Assembly: GCA_965277495.1 (NCBI GenBank)
Contig: OZ255824.1
Span: forward strand, 4,154,001 to 4,218,000
From: CAHJXG01 sp965277495
GTDB lineage: Bacteria > Pseudomonadota > Alphaproteobacteria > Acetobacterales > Acetobacteraceae
DNA length: 64,000 bases
Reading direction: 5' to 3'
Below the pieces are notes generated by a model, which saw only the letters and a list, made by a program, of their open reading frames with translations, was not told where the DNA came from and ran no database searches. Positions within the stretch are counted from its first letter, which is position 1. Every line of letters starts with the position of its first letter. Shown here piece after piece: positions 25,828 to 33,577 of this stretch. Both the position numbers and the translations under genes were made by a program.

Positions 25828-26565
25828 TCAACATCCTCCCTTTCGCGACAAACGCAGCAGAAGCTCGGACATGGTAATACCGTCGGCGTCAGCGCGTGCC
25901 TTCATGCGGTCGTGCAACTCAACGTCAGAGTCGCGCCAAACTACATCCGTTCGGCGTAATGGCTCCATTGCTATGTGCTTATAAGTTTCAGGAAATGCCC
26001 AGAAACATCCTCGACAGATATTCGGGTCGCGTATTTTGTAGTTATCGCACGCTTCACATGCCCATGACTTTGACCGTTGGCTGGATTTGTCCAACGGCAT
26101 AAGTTCCTCTATCCGCCAGTCTGGGTTCTCGGGATCGCCCAGCACCCGGAACGGGATGCGATGGTCAGCAGTCAGGGCAGTACGCGGCATGGTTGCCCCG
26201 GTAAGCCAGTCGACGCATCCATAGTGAGCCAACACTTTCTTTTTCACTGATTTCGGGATGATCGTTCGGCCGTTAAAGCGACCGTCAACGATGTCCTTAG
26301 CCCTCCCAAGAGCGTATCGTCCCGTTCGGCCTCCTGTCTTGCTTCTGGCCTCGCCTGTGACTAGCGGGATGCCACTATCTCTTATGTCACGCGCTGCGCT
26401 AGCTGCGTCCCTATAACCAACCGCTTCAAGTTGTTCCGTAGTCGCAAAGCCGTTGTGCAGTATCATTTCAAGCAAAACCCTTCCGCGCTTGCTCCCTCTG
26501 GCTAGGAAGCGTTCGGCCATCTCGCGAACGGCAGGGTCGATATCTGGCTTAGACTCGTCTGACAT
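25828..26565 (-). CDS. HNH-type endonuclease, probable restriction enzyme of the adjacent methylase
   Basis: 245 residues. N-terminal winged-helix-like region (30-95), then an HNH/zinc region: 'LTADHRIPF' (His135), 'CEACDNYK' (170-177, with the Asn) and 'CRGC' (184-187). The C-terminus 'DGITMSELLLRLSRKG' looks like a small helical tail. Together with the D12 methylase and XRE regulator on the same strand it reads as a type II restriction endonuclease; the specificity is not readable. The start ATG has no clear ribosome binding site and lies 33 bp from an inserted IS481 element, which separates it from the methylase gene and any promoter there. Confidence 0.72.
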   Translation of the reverse strand: MSDESKPDIDPAVREMAERFLARGSKRGRVLLEMILHNGFATTEQLEAVGYRDAASAARDIRDSGIPLVTGEARSKTGGRTGRYALGRAKDIVDGRFNGRTIIPKSVKKKVLAHYGCVDWLTGATMPRTALTADHRIPFRVLGDPENPDWRIEELMPLDKSSQRSKSWACEACDNYKIRDPNICRGCFWAFPETYKHIAMEPLRRTDVVWRDSDVELHDRMKARADADGITMSELLLRLSRKGGC

Positions 26566-26598
26566 GTATTCAGAATGCGGGACCGTACTGCATCGTGT

Positions 26599-26602
26599 CT
26601 AG
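26599..26602. repeat. CTAG target duplication, left side of IS
   Basis: CTAG immediately precedes the left inverted repeat (GTGTTCAGTCCCGGAGT, 26603-26619). The same CTAG follows the right end at 27613-27616. CTAG duplication is known for Bordetella IS481. Confidence 0.6.
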
Positions 26603-27612
26603 GTGTTCAGTCCCGGAGTATGGTGGTGCAAGCTTATCCCTGACCCGTCAGCAGGAAGATGCAGCATGGCAGCAGTTCTTCACGGCAGCGCCCGAACAAC
26701 GCCGCGCGTTCGAGCCGAACTCCAAGCAGCGCAAACGTCGTCTCGCGCCCTCGCCGCCCAATACGGCCTCAACCCCAAAACCGTGCTGAAATGGCGCAAG
26801 CGCACCATCACCGTCGATGCCCCAATGGGACCAAAACCCCGCAGCACCGTGCTGACCGAGGCCGAGGAGGCCATCATCGTCGAGTTCAGGCGCCGCACCC
26901 TGCTGCCGCTCGATGACGTGCTCGGCTGCCTGCGTGATACCATCCCCAGGCTTACCCGGAGCTCACTTCATCGCTGCCTCGTCCGTCATGATATCTCCCG
27001 TCTGCCCCAAGACGAGAATACCAGCTCAAAACGCAAGACGTTCAAGGAAACCAAGATCGGCTACGTCCACATCGACAGCGCCCAGTTCAGATCGGCCGAG
27101 GGCAAGACACACATGTTCCTCGCCATCGATCGCATGTCCAAGTTTGTCTATGTCGAGTTCCACGCGACCGCCGAAATGGCCACCGGCGGCAGCTTCATGC
27201 GTGGCGTCGTCGCAGCGTTCCCCTACCAGATCCACACCGTGCTCACCGACAACGGCGTCGCGTTCACCAAGAACGCCTCAACCAAGTGGGACGGCATGCG
27301 CCACGTATTCGACCGCGTGTGCGACGAGCACGGCATTGAGCACAGACTCACCAAACCCTACCATCCTTGGACGAATGGCCAGGCCGAGCGCATGAACCGG
27401 ACCGTCAAGGATGCCACGGTCAAGGCGTTCCACTACGAAACCACCAAGGCCCTGTGCGCCCATGTCCTGGCGTTCGTCGCTGCCTACAACTTCGCTAAAC
27501 ACCTCAAAGCACTCCGATGGCAAACACCGTTCCAAACCATCTGCGACGCCTGGAAAACCGATCCCGCACCGTTCAAGATCAACCCGCACCATCTCACTTC
27601 GGGACTATACAC
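26603..27612 (+). mobile_element. IS481-family insertion sequence
   Basis: A 1010-bp element with imperfect terminal inverted repeats: the left end GTGTTCAGTCCCGGAGT and the complement of the right end GTGTATAGTCCCGAAGT match at 14 of 17 positions. It is flanked by CTAG on both sides. It carries one transposase gene and appears complete. It sits between the methylase and HNH nuclease genes, in the opposite orientation to both. Confidence 0.82.
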
Positions 27613-27616
27613 CTAG
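26666..27616 (+). CDS. IS481-family DDE transposase
   Basis: 316 residues. N-terminal helix-turn-helix ('SRALAAQYGLNPKTVLKWRKR', 26-46), then an integrase-core domain with DDE residues Asp137 ('HIDSAQF'), Asp195 ('LTDNGVAF') and Glu241 ('NGQAERMNRTVKDA'). The ATG has a GGAAG ribosome binding site. The TAG stop codon (27614-27616) lies in the CTAG target duplication, not in the element itself. No frameshift, so it is probably active. Confidence 0.9.
   Translation: MAAVLHGSARTTPRVRAELQAAQTSSRALAAQYGLNPKTVLKWRKRTITVDAPMGPKPRSTVLTEAEEAIIVEFRRRTLLPLDDVLGCLRDTIPRLTRSSLHRCLVRHDISRLPQDENTSSKRKTFKETKIGYVHIDSAQFRSAEGKTHMFLAIDRMSKFVYVEFHATAEMATGGSFMRGVVAAFPYQIHTVLTDNGVAFTKNASTKWDGMRHVFDRVCDEHGIEHRLTKPYHPWTNGQAERMNRTVKDATVKAFHYETTKALCAHVLAFVAAYNFAKHLKALRWQTPFQTICDAWKTDPAPFKINPHHLTSGLYT
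27613..27616. repeat. CTAG target duplication, right side of IS
   Basis: Matches the CTAG at 26599-26602. Its TAG is the stop codon of the transposase. The inner flank 27600-27612 is the right inverted repeat. Confidence 0.6.
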
Positions 27617-27702
27617 TTGGGGGATAGCTGCGGCTTTCTCCTTATTGATTTGCAGCACGGCCTATACCCGACAAGCCGCAAGCGCCTCCAAGATTAAAAT
27701 AT

Positions 27703-28623
27703 TCAGTAAGAAAACGCTGCTTGTCGGGCTGAAGCGCGCTGCAAAGGAACAACGCTTCCTAATGGCTTACCCAAACCCTGCGATAAGTACAAACTCTCGA
27801 CCGTCTCAGAAGTGCCGCCATTCAATGTCGCTTGACTGGACCGGCCCGCATGGAGATGCAGGCGCGTCATCCCAAGATCGTCGGGCAACGGCGGGCCGTA
27901 AACCTTGTCGCCGCACATGCCGTCATACGAAAGCGCAAATCGAACAGCGCGTGCGTTCAAGGATTGCAGGCCGGCGATAAGCCTTTCTTGCGACATCCAT
28001 TCGGCATACCGTCGGTCCTTTCCGATGGATGTGCCCAAGTATGGCGGGTCCATGTACGCGAAATCATCTGGTCCGGCGTCCGCCAGGGTTTCCAGCCAGT
28101 CGCCGGCTCTGATTTCCGTTTTCCCTCTCAAAAGCTCCGACGCGCTTTCGAGAGCATGACGCATCTTGCTGGGCTGCATTCCCAACCGACGCTTATCGAC
28201 GGACTGAGTGAAATTTCCCTTAGCGTTGAACCGCACCGCATTCTTGACGCACCGGCACAGAAGATAAAGCAGGTCAACCGGATCGTGTTTTGTATTGAAA
28301 CGCTCACGCACGTTGTTGAAATAAGTCATATCTCCTGGTTTCTGCCCGACCCAAATCTCGGCATATCGTGCGGCGGTTCCGCTCGGGTTGGTCAGTATTG
28401 CCGTCCAGAGATGCATCATCGGAACCAGGGAGTCACCCAGCACAATGCGCCGTGGCTTGCGGTGGCGCGCCACCCATAGCGCCATCGCGGCAGAGCCGGC
28501 GAATGGTTCGTACCATGTCCCGATGTCGTCGGGCACGTAGCGGCCAATTGTCGGTGCTAGGCTTCGCTTGCTTCCTTGGTAAGGGATCGGGTGCGGGAGC
28601 CTCAACATCGCGTGTCCATTCAT
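27703..28623 (-). CDS. D12-class (Dam-like) adenine-N6 DNA methyltransferase
   Basis: 306 residues. 'PIPYQGSKRSLAPTI' (12-26) and 'YEPFAGSAAMALW' (38-50) form the AdoMet-binding motif I region, and 'YMDPPYLGTSIGKDRRY' (190-206) is motif IV with DPPY at 192-195, the D12/DpnM order (alpha class). It methylates adenine at a site shared with its cognate nuclease, probably the HNH protein. Its ATG overlaps the in-frame-restored stop of the upstream XRE regulator as ATGA. The C-terminus is complete, 86 bp from the IS. Confidence 0.88.
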   Translation of the reverse strand: MNGHAMLRLPHPIPYQGSKRSLAPTIGRYVPDDIGTWYEPFAGSAAMALWVARHRKPRRIVLGDSLVPMMHLWTAILTNPSGTAARYAEIWVGQKPGDMTYFNNVRERFNTKHDPVDLLYLLCRCVKNAVRFNAKGNFTQSVDKRRLGMQPSKMRHALESASELLRGKTEIRAGDWLETLADAGPDDFAYMDPPYLGTSIGKDRRYAEWMSQERLIAGLQSLNARAVRFALSYDGMCGDKVYGPPLPDDLGMTRLHLHAGRSSQATLNGGTSETVESLYLSQGLGKPLGSVVPLQRASARQAAFSY

Positions 28624-28858
28624 CGTGATTTATGAGGCATTGCAGTGATGCCATGGGGTGCTCCGTCTTCATCGAAATGCAAACCCCTCCAACGCTCCCT
28701 AGGCTACGGCGCACGGCTTCGAGATTGTTCCGCATAGGGGAGTGCTTGCCGCTCGCGAGGTCTTTATTGGTGCTAAGACCGACGTTGGCGCGCTTCGAGA
28801 AGTTTTCTTGCGACCATCCTAGCCGAACCCGCGCCACACAGCATCGCTTTTGTGTCAA
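28620..28858 (-). pseudogene. Frameshifted XRE-family regulator of the restriction-modification locus
   Basis: The first 55 or so codons encode a helix-turn-helix protein ('LGWSQENFSKRANVGLST', 'NNLEAVRRSLGSVGG'), the small XRE regulator type. In the running frame the protein then loses similarity and continues 190 bp into the methylase gene. Adding one base at the GGGG run (about 28686-28689) gives 'GLHFDEDGAPHGITAMPHK' and a TGA at 28622-28620 that overlaps the methylase ATG as ATGA. This is the usual C-terminus and junction, so a one-base deletion is inferred. The start is uncertain (TTG at 28858 or GTG at 28837). Confidence 0.7.
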
Positions 28859-28879
28859 TTTAGAGACGGTCGTAATCTT

Positions 28880-29113
28880 CTAACCCGATTCGGTCAACGT
28901 CATTCTTTTTGGATAACATAAGCGACATAAAGCTTTCAGACTGCCATCACTCCTTCGAGGGGTCGAGACGCCTCGGGCCTGATACTTCCGGCTGACCCTA
29001 AATGCCTCTGAGCAACAAAGAACCGGCCAGCCGGTTTGTGGGAACTGGGCCGGCAGCTTAATCTGCTCCGATTTATGGTCGCAAAGACGACAGCGCCGCA
29101 CGGATTCACGCAT
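28880..29113 (-). CDS. Possible small CxxC protein
   Basis: 77 residues, not recognised. It contains two CxxC pairs ('CRLCDH' near residue 8 and 'CRLCYP' near residue 63) that could bind zinc, and it lies directly upstream of the XRE regulator on the same strand. No good ribosome binding site is present. It may be a small zinc protein of the same island or a chance frame; the rest of 28859-29182 shows nothing else. Confidence 0.28.
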   Translation of the reverse strand: MRESVRRCRLCDHKSEQIKLPAQFPQTGWPVLCCSEAFRVSRKYQARGVSTPRRSDGSLKALCRLCYPKRMTLTESG

Positions 29114-29182
29114 CCTGCTCTCTGCTGCCGGGCGAGCCTACGCCATTTCAGCCAGGAGCGCGGCGCGGAAACGCAGGAACCC

Positions 29183-30094
29183 TTATGCTCGCGCCACCTG
29201 GCAAGCAATGTCCAGGGCGCGGCGGATCAGCGTCTCGCTGGCTTCAGGCGTGCGGAACGCGCTGTGGGCGGTGAGCGTCACGTTCTCCAAGGTGGCCAGC
29301 ACGTCCCCCGGCGGCAGCGGCTCGTGGTCGAACACGTCCAGCGCCGCATGGCCGATCCGGCGCTCCCGCAACGCCGCCACCAGCGCTGTCGTGTCCACGA
29401 GGGCGCCGCGGGCGGTGTTCACTAAAATCGCGCCGGGGCGCATCGACGCCAGCCGGGGCGCATCGAGGAACCCCCGCGTCTCGTCGGTCAGCAGCAGATG
29501 CAGCGACACCACGTGGCTCTCGGCCAACAGCCGGTCGAGCGGCACGAACTCGACGCCGGCGGCCGCGCGCGGGGTGCGGTTCCAGGCCAATACCCGCATG
29601 CCGCTGCCGCCTGCGATGCGCGCGACCTCCGCGCCGATGCCGCCATAGCCGATCAGGCCGATGGTCTTCCCGGTCAACTGCACCGCCTCGGTCCGCAGCC
29701 ACTGCCCGGCCCGCATGCCGCCATCCATGCGCGCGACGCCGCGTGCCGCCGCCCACATCAGCGCGACCGCGTGCTCGGCCACCGCGGTGTCGCCGTAACC
29801 CTTGATGGTGTGGACGGCGATGCCGAGGGCCGCGAGCTCCTCCGGGTTCATGTAGCTGCGTGCGCCAGTGCCGAGGAAGATCACGTCGCGAAGGCCGTTG
29901 CAGCCCTGCATCGCTGCCGTTGGCATGAACGTGTGGTCGTTCAAAACGAAGTCGTAACCGGCGAGCATTGCAGGCAACTCGCCCGGAGCCACTTGTGCTT
30001 GTATGTTCACGTCGATCGGCGGGTCGCCGTCCCGGCTCATGGCGCGGAACACGCTCGCCAGGTCCTCGCTCGCGTCTAGGAACAACCCTTTCAT
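29183..30094 (-). CDS. D-isomer-specific 2-hydroxyacid dehydrogenase
   Basis: 303 residues. NAD-binding 'GKTIGLIGYGGIGAEVARIA', then 'SHVVSLHLLLTDETRGFLD', 'GAILVNTARGALVDTTALVAAL' (catalytic Arg) and 'HAALDVFDHEPLPP' (Glu), with 'LTAHSAFRTPEA' providing the His. It reduces a 2-oxoacid to the D-hydroxyacid; substrate unknown. The internal ATG giving MKGLFLDASED has a GGAGG ribosome binding site; upstream in-frame starts overlap the divergent protease gene. Only 19 bp separate the two divergent start codons. Confidence 0.9.
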   Translation of the reverse strand: MKGLFLDASEDLASVFRAMSRDGDPPIDVNIQAQVAPGELPAMLAGYDFVLNDHTFMPTAAMQGCNGLRDVIFLGTGARSYMNPEELAALGIAVHTIKGYGDTAVAEHAVALMWAAARGVARMDGGMRAGQWLRTEAVQLTGKTIGLIGYGGIGAEVARIAGGSGMRVLAWNRTPRAAAGVEFVPLDRLLAESHVVSLHLLLTDETRGFLDAPRLASMRPGAILVNTARGALVDTTALVAALRERRIGHAALDVFDHEPLPPGDVLATLENVTLTAHSAFRTPEASETLIRRALDIACQVARA

Positions 30095-30113
30095 GCCGGC
30101 CTCCATCATTCCC

Positions 30114-31007
30114 ATGATCCTGCGATGCGTGGCGGTGCGGGGCAAGGCCGGGCTGCTGGCGTGCGGCCTGCTTGCGGCCATGCCGGCGATGGCGCAAAAA
30201 CCGCCGCCTCTGGGCGCGCCGGATTTCACCCCTAGCCCGGCGCCGCATCGACGGGCTCAGCCGACCGAGGCCGGGTTGCCCGGCAAGCCGCCTCCATTGG
30301 GTGCGCCCGATACCGCCGGGCCAATGCGGCCGGAGTTGCCGGGCGAGGACGGCCCGCCTGCGGCCAATGAACGCCCGTCCTCAAGCGGCACCGGCTTCGT
30401 GGTCGCGGAGGGCCGGGTGCTGACCAACAACCATGTCGTCGCCGAGTGCGTCCGGCTGGTGGTGCGCAACGCCGCCGGCGCACGCCTGCCCGGACGGGTG
30501 GCCGCGACGGACCGGCGCCGGGACTTGGCGCTCATTGCCGTGCCATCGGCGGTTGGCCCGGCCTTGGCGTTCCGTGATGGCCCGGCGGTGCGCCGCGGCG
30601 AAAGCGTCGTCACCTACGGCTTTCCGCTCTCGGGCCTGCTGTCGTCGGGTCCGACGCTGACGACGGGCGACATCAACGCGCTGGCCGGGCTGCGGGACAA
30701 CCCGGCCAATTTCCAGATCAGCGCCCCGGTGCAGCCCGGCAACTCCGGCGGGCCGTTGCTGGACAGCCAGGCCAACGTGATCGGCGTGGTGGTCTCCAAG
30801 CTGAACGCGGCCCGGATTGCCGAGATGACCGGCGGCGATATCCCCCAGAACGTGAATTTCGCCGTGAAAGGCACCGAGGCGCTGGCGTTCCTGCGGGCCA
30901 ACGGCGTGCAGCCCCGCACCGCCGGCAGCACCGGCGCCGACAAGCGCGCGTTCGAGATCGGCGACATCGCCAATCCGTCCACCGTTTCCATCCAGTGCTA
31001 CAACTAG
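30114..31007 (+). CDS. Secreted trypsin-like serine protease
   Basis: 297 residues with a signal peptide ending 'MPAMA-Q' near residue 27, then a proline-rich linker in which 'KPPPLGAPD' occurs twice (29-37 and 58-66). The protease domain has the triad His107 ('TNNHVV'), Asp137 ('RRDLAL') and Ser211 ('GNSGGP'), the DegP/HtrA-like catalytic core without a PDZ domain. Probably periplasmic. Confidence 0.87.
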   Translation: MILRCVAVRGKAGLLACGLLAAMPAMAQKPPPLGAPDFTPSPAPHRRAQPTEAGLPGKPPPLGAPDTAGPMRPELPGEDGPPAANERPSSSGTGFVVAEGRVLTNNHVVAECVRLVVRNAAGARLPGRVAATDRRRDLALIAVPSAVGPALAFRDGPAVRRGESVVTYGFPLSGLLSSGPTLTTGDINALAGLRDNPANFQISAPVQPGNSGGPLLDSQANVIGVVVSKLNAARIAEMTGGDIPQNVNFAVKGTEALAFLRANGVQPRTAGSTGADKRAFEIGDIANPSTVSIQCYN

Positions 31008-31067
31008 CCCAATGCCGCGCGTAGCATTATAGAAGCGGGCATGATCCCCAGCAGCCGGCGCTGAAGC

Positions 31068-32888
31068 ATGGCCCGCGCGCCGATTTCGACGCCGTTCCAG
31101 CGGCCCAGGCCGCCCGTGGCGCCCGCGCCTTCCACGCTGACGCGAAACCGTCAGCTAGCCTGGCGGCTGCTGCGATACGCCATGATCGCTGCCGTTTGGG
31201 GCGCGTTGGCGCTCGCTTTGGTGCTGTTGTGGTTCGGCCGCGACCTGCCGCGCCCGGAAACTGCGCTCGATGCCGCCCGGCGCCCGGGGCTCACGCTGCA
31301 GGATCGTGCCGGGCGCACGTTTGCGACCTTTGGCGACGTGGTCGGCGACCCGCTACGCCTCGGCGACCTGCCGCATTTCCTGCCCGCGGCTGCGGTCGCG
31401 GTCGAGGACCGCCGGTTCTACTGGCATCCCGGCCTCGACCTGATCGGCATCGCCCGCGCCGCCTTCGTCAATCTGCGCGCCGGACGGCTGGTGCAGGGCG
31501 GGTCCACCATCACGCAGCAGGTGGCAAAGAACCTGTTCCTGACCAACGCCCGCACCTTCCACCGCAAGGTGCAGGAACTCATGCTGACGCTCTGGCTGGA
31601 GCACACCTTCTCCAAAGCGGAGATCCTCGAAATCTGGCTGAACCGGGTCTATCTCGGATCGGGCGCTTGGGGGGTGGACGCGGCGGCGCGGATGTATTTC
31701 GGCACGTCCGCCCGCAAGCTGAACCTGTGGCAGTGCGCGGTGCTCGCGGGGATACCCCGGGCGCCATCCCGCCTGAACCCGCGCAACGACCCGATAGCGG
31801 CGGCGGCGCGAGGCCGGGAGGTGCTGGCCGCCATGGCCGACACCGGCGTCATATCAAAGGCGGACGCCGATGCCGCCGCCGCCCGCATCGCTTTCACCGG
31901 GCGCCCTGCCGCCGCAGGCTGGTTCGCAGATTGGGCCGCGGAAGCGTCGCAGGCGTTGATTTCGCCAGGGGCCGACGCCGTGCTGCACACCACGCTCGAC
32001 ACCCGCCTGCAAGCGGCGGCCGAGGCGCATTTGGATGCGATGCTCGATGGCCCGGGGGCGGCGGCCGGCGTGGGGCAGGGGGCCGTGGTGGCGCTGGATG
32101 CAGCGACCGGCGCCGTGCGCGCCATGGTCGGCGGGCGAGACTGGCGGGCCAGCCCCTATAACCGCGCCACCGCCGCCCGGCGCCAGCCTGGTTCGGCCTT
32201 CAAACCCATCGTCTGGCTGGCGGCGCTCGAGCATGGGCTGCGTCCGGATGACACGGTGCTCGACGGGCCGCTGCGCATCGGCGGTTGGGCGCCGCAGAAC
32301 TTCGACGGCGCGTTCCACGGCCCGGTGACGCTCGAGGAGGCGCTCGCGCAGTCATTGAACACGGCGTCGGTGCGGCTGATGCAGCAGGCTGGCGGCCCGC
32401 GCGCGGTGGCCGCGGTGGCGCGCCGGCTCGGCATCGCCGACAGCCTGCCGGACGACCTATCGCTGGCGCTCGGCACCGGGGAGGTTGGCCTGATGGAGCT
32501 GTCGGTGGCCTATGCCACATTGTTCAACGGCGGGCGCGCTGTCGTGGCGCAGGCGATCGAAACGATCGAGGCCGACCGGCGGACGGTGCCGGTTCCGCGG
32601 CCGCCCGGGGACCGTGTGGTCGATGCGGACCTCGCGGCGATGATGGTGCGCATGATGGCGGCGGTGGTGTCGCGCGGCAGCGGCCGGGCGGCGGCGGTAC
32701 CGGGCAAATTCGTGGCCGGCAAGACGGGGACGACGCAAGACTACCGCGACGCCTGGTTCATAGGCGCTGCGGGCGGGACGGTGATCGGCGTGTGGCTGGG
32801 CAATGACGACGGACGGTCGATGCGGGCGGTTTCCGGCAGCGGCCTCCCGGCGCGGTTGTTCCGGGAGATCGCTTTGGACCTGCGCTAG
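31068..32888 (+). CDS. Class A penicillin-binding protein (PBP1-type, transglycosylase-transpeptidase)
   Basis: 606 residues. A cytoplasmic Pro-rich tail and membrane anchor (about 33-58) precede a GT51 transglycosylase domain: 'AVAVEDRRFYWHPGLDLIGIARA' with the catalytic Glu, 'QGGSTITQQVAKNLFL' and 'KAEILEIWLNRVYLGSGAWG'. The transpeptidase has SxxK at 376-379 ('SAFK'), SxN ('SLNTAS') and KTG ('KTGTT', about 550). It polymerises and cross-links peptidoglycan. It is shorter than PBP1a of about 800 residues, lacking the large insert, nearer to the PBP2d/PbpC length. Confidence 0.93.
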   Translation: MARAPISTPFQRPRPPVAPAPSTLTRNRQLAWRLLRYAMIAAVWGALALALVLLWFGRDLPRPETALDAARRPGLTLQDRAGRTFATFGDVVGDPLRLGDLPHFLPAAAVAVEDRRFYWHPGLDLIGIARAAFVNLRAGRLVQGGSTITQQVAKNLFLTNARTFHRKVQELMLTLWLEHTFSKAEILEIWLNRVYLGSGAWGVDAAARMYFGTSARKLNLWQCAVLAGIPRAPSRLNPRNDPIAAAARGREVLAAMADTGVISKADADAAAARIAFTGRPAAAGWFADWAAEASQALISPGADAVLHTTLDTRLQAAAEAHLDAMLDGPGAAAGVGQGAVVALDAATGAVRAMVGGRDWRASPYNRATAARRQPGSAFKPIVWLAALEHGLRPDDTVLDGPLRIGGWAPQNFDGAFHGPVTLEEALAQSLNTASVRLMQQAGGPRAVAAVARRLGIADSLPDDLSLALGTGEVGLMELSVAYATLFNGGRAVVAQAIETIEADRRTVPVPRPPGDRVVDADLAAMMVRMMAAVVSRGSGRAAAVPGKFVAGKTGTTQDYRDAWFIGAAGGTVIGVWLGNDDGRSMRAVSGSGLPARLFREIALDLR

Positions 32889-32895
32889 ACTACGA

Positions 32896-33318
32896 TCAAG
32901 CCAAGCTTTTTTCCCGCGGCTTGCTGCCGCTGACCTTGGCTGAGAGTTCGTAGGCGTCGGCGAGCAGCGTCAGCTTCGCCGTGTTCGGCAATTTCCGGAA
33001 CGCCTCAAGCAGCAAGAATTCCTCATTGGATGGCGCCGAGCCAGAATACTCGCCCTCCATCAGCGCCCCGATCGGCACATTCAATGCCTGGGCCAGCTTG
33101 ATCAGCCGTGAGGTCTCAGGGAAGCACGTGCCCCAAATCCAGGCGTGCACGGCCACGCGGGACACATCCATGGTGCGTGCAAGCCCGGCCTGGGTAATCC
33201 CCCGGTCGGTCATGACGCGGGCGAGGTTGTGCCGGAACCGGTCGCGCGATGGGTTTGGCTCCGGCTTCTCGGTCGTGGGCCAACCCCGGAGCACGACCGG
33301 CTGCGGTGCGTTCTTCAT
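32896..33318 (-). CDS. XRE-family transcriptional regulator
   Basis: 140 residues. Helix-turn-helix at about 27-80 ('NLARVMTDRGITQAGLARTMDVSRVAVHAWIWGTCFPE'), with a C-terminal helical region of unknown role. It converges with the PBP gene 7 bp away. The 259 bp upstream (33319-33577) are relatively AT-rich and hold no visible gene. Confidence 0.85.
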   Translation of the reverse strand: MKNAPQPVVLRGWPTTEKPEPNPSRDRFRHNLARVMTDRGITQAGLARTMDVSRVAVHAWIWGTCFPETSRLIKLAQALNVPIGALMEGEYSGSAPSNEEFLLLEAFRKLPNTAKLTLLADAYELSAKVSGSKPREKSLA

Positions 33319-33577
33319 GACCTGGCCAGCCCGGCAGGCAGGCTGCAGGCGGCTAAGCGTGACCGTCTTGGCTCAATGACGCACTTCACCGCAATTCTCC
33401 CGACACAGATTCTAGCGTCAGACACCTACTTATCACGTGGTTGAGAGCATACAATGTTCAATTTATGAGTTTTTGTCGACCTTGCGCGCGAGATGGTAAG
33501 CGGCGTTTGAACGCGAAGAACGTTACTTTTACAAACAGCAGAACGATCTATGGGTCGTTACAGATAGGGCGTCCTGT

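Noticed and set aside
27703..28623. Methylase truncated by the IS
   Set aside because: The methylase ends with its own stop codon 86 bp before the element, and both AdoMet and DPPY motifs are present.
25690..29160. The restriction-modification island as an element integrated at the tRNA-Leu gene
   Set aside because: It lies at the 5' side of the tRNA, no integrase gene is present, and no duplicated tRNA 3' fragment is seen.
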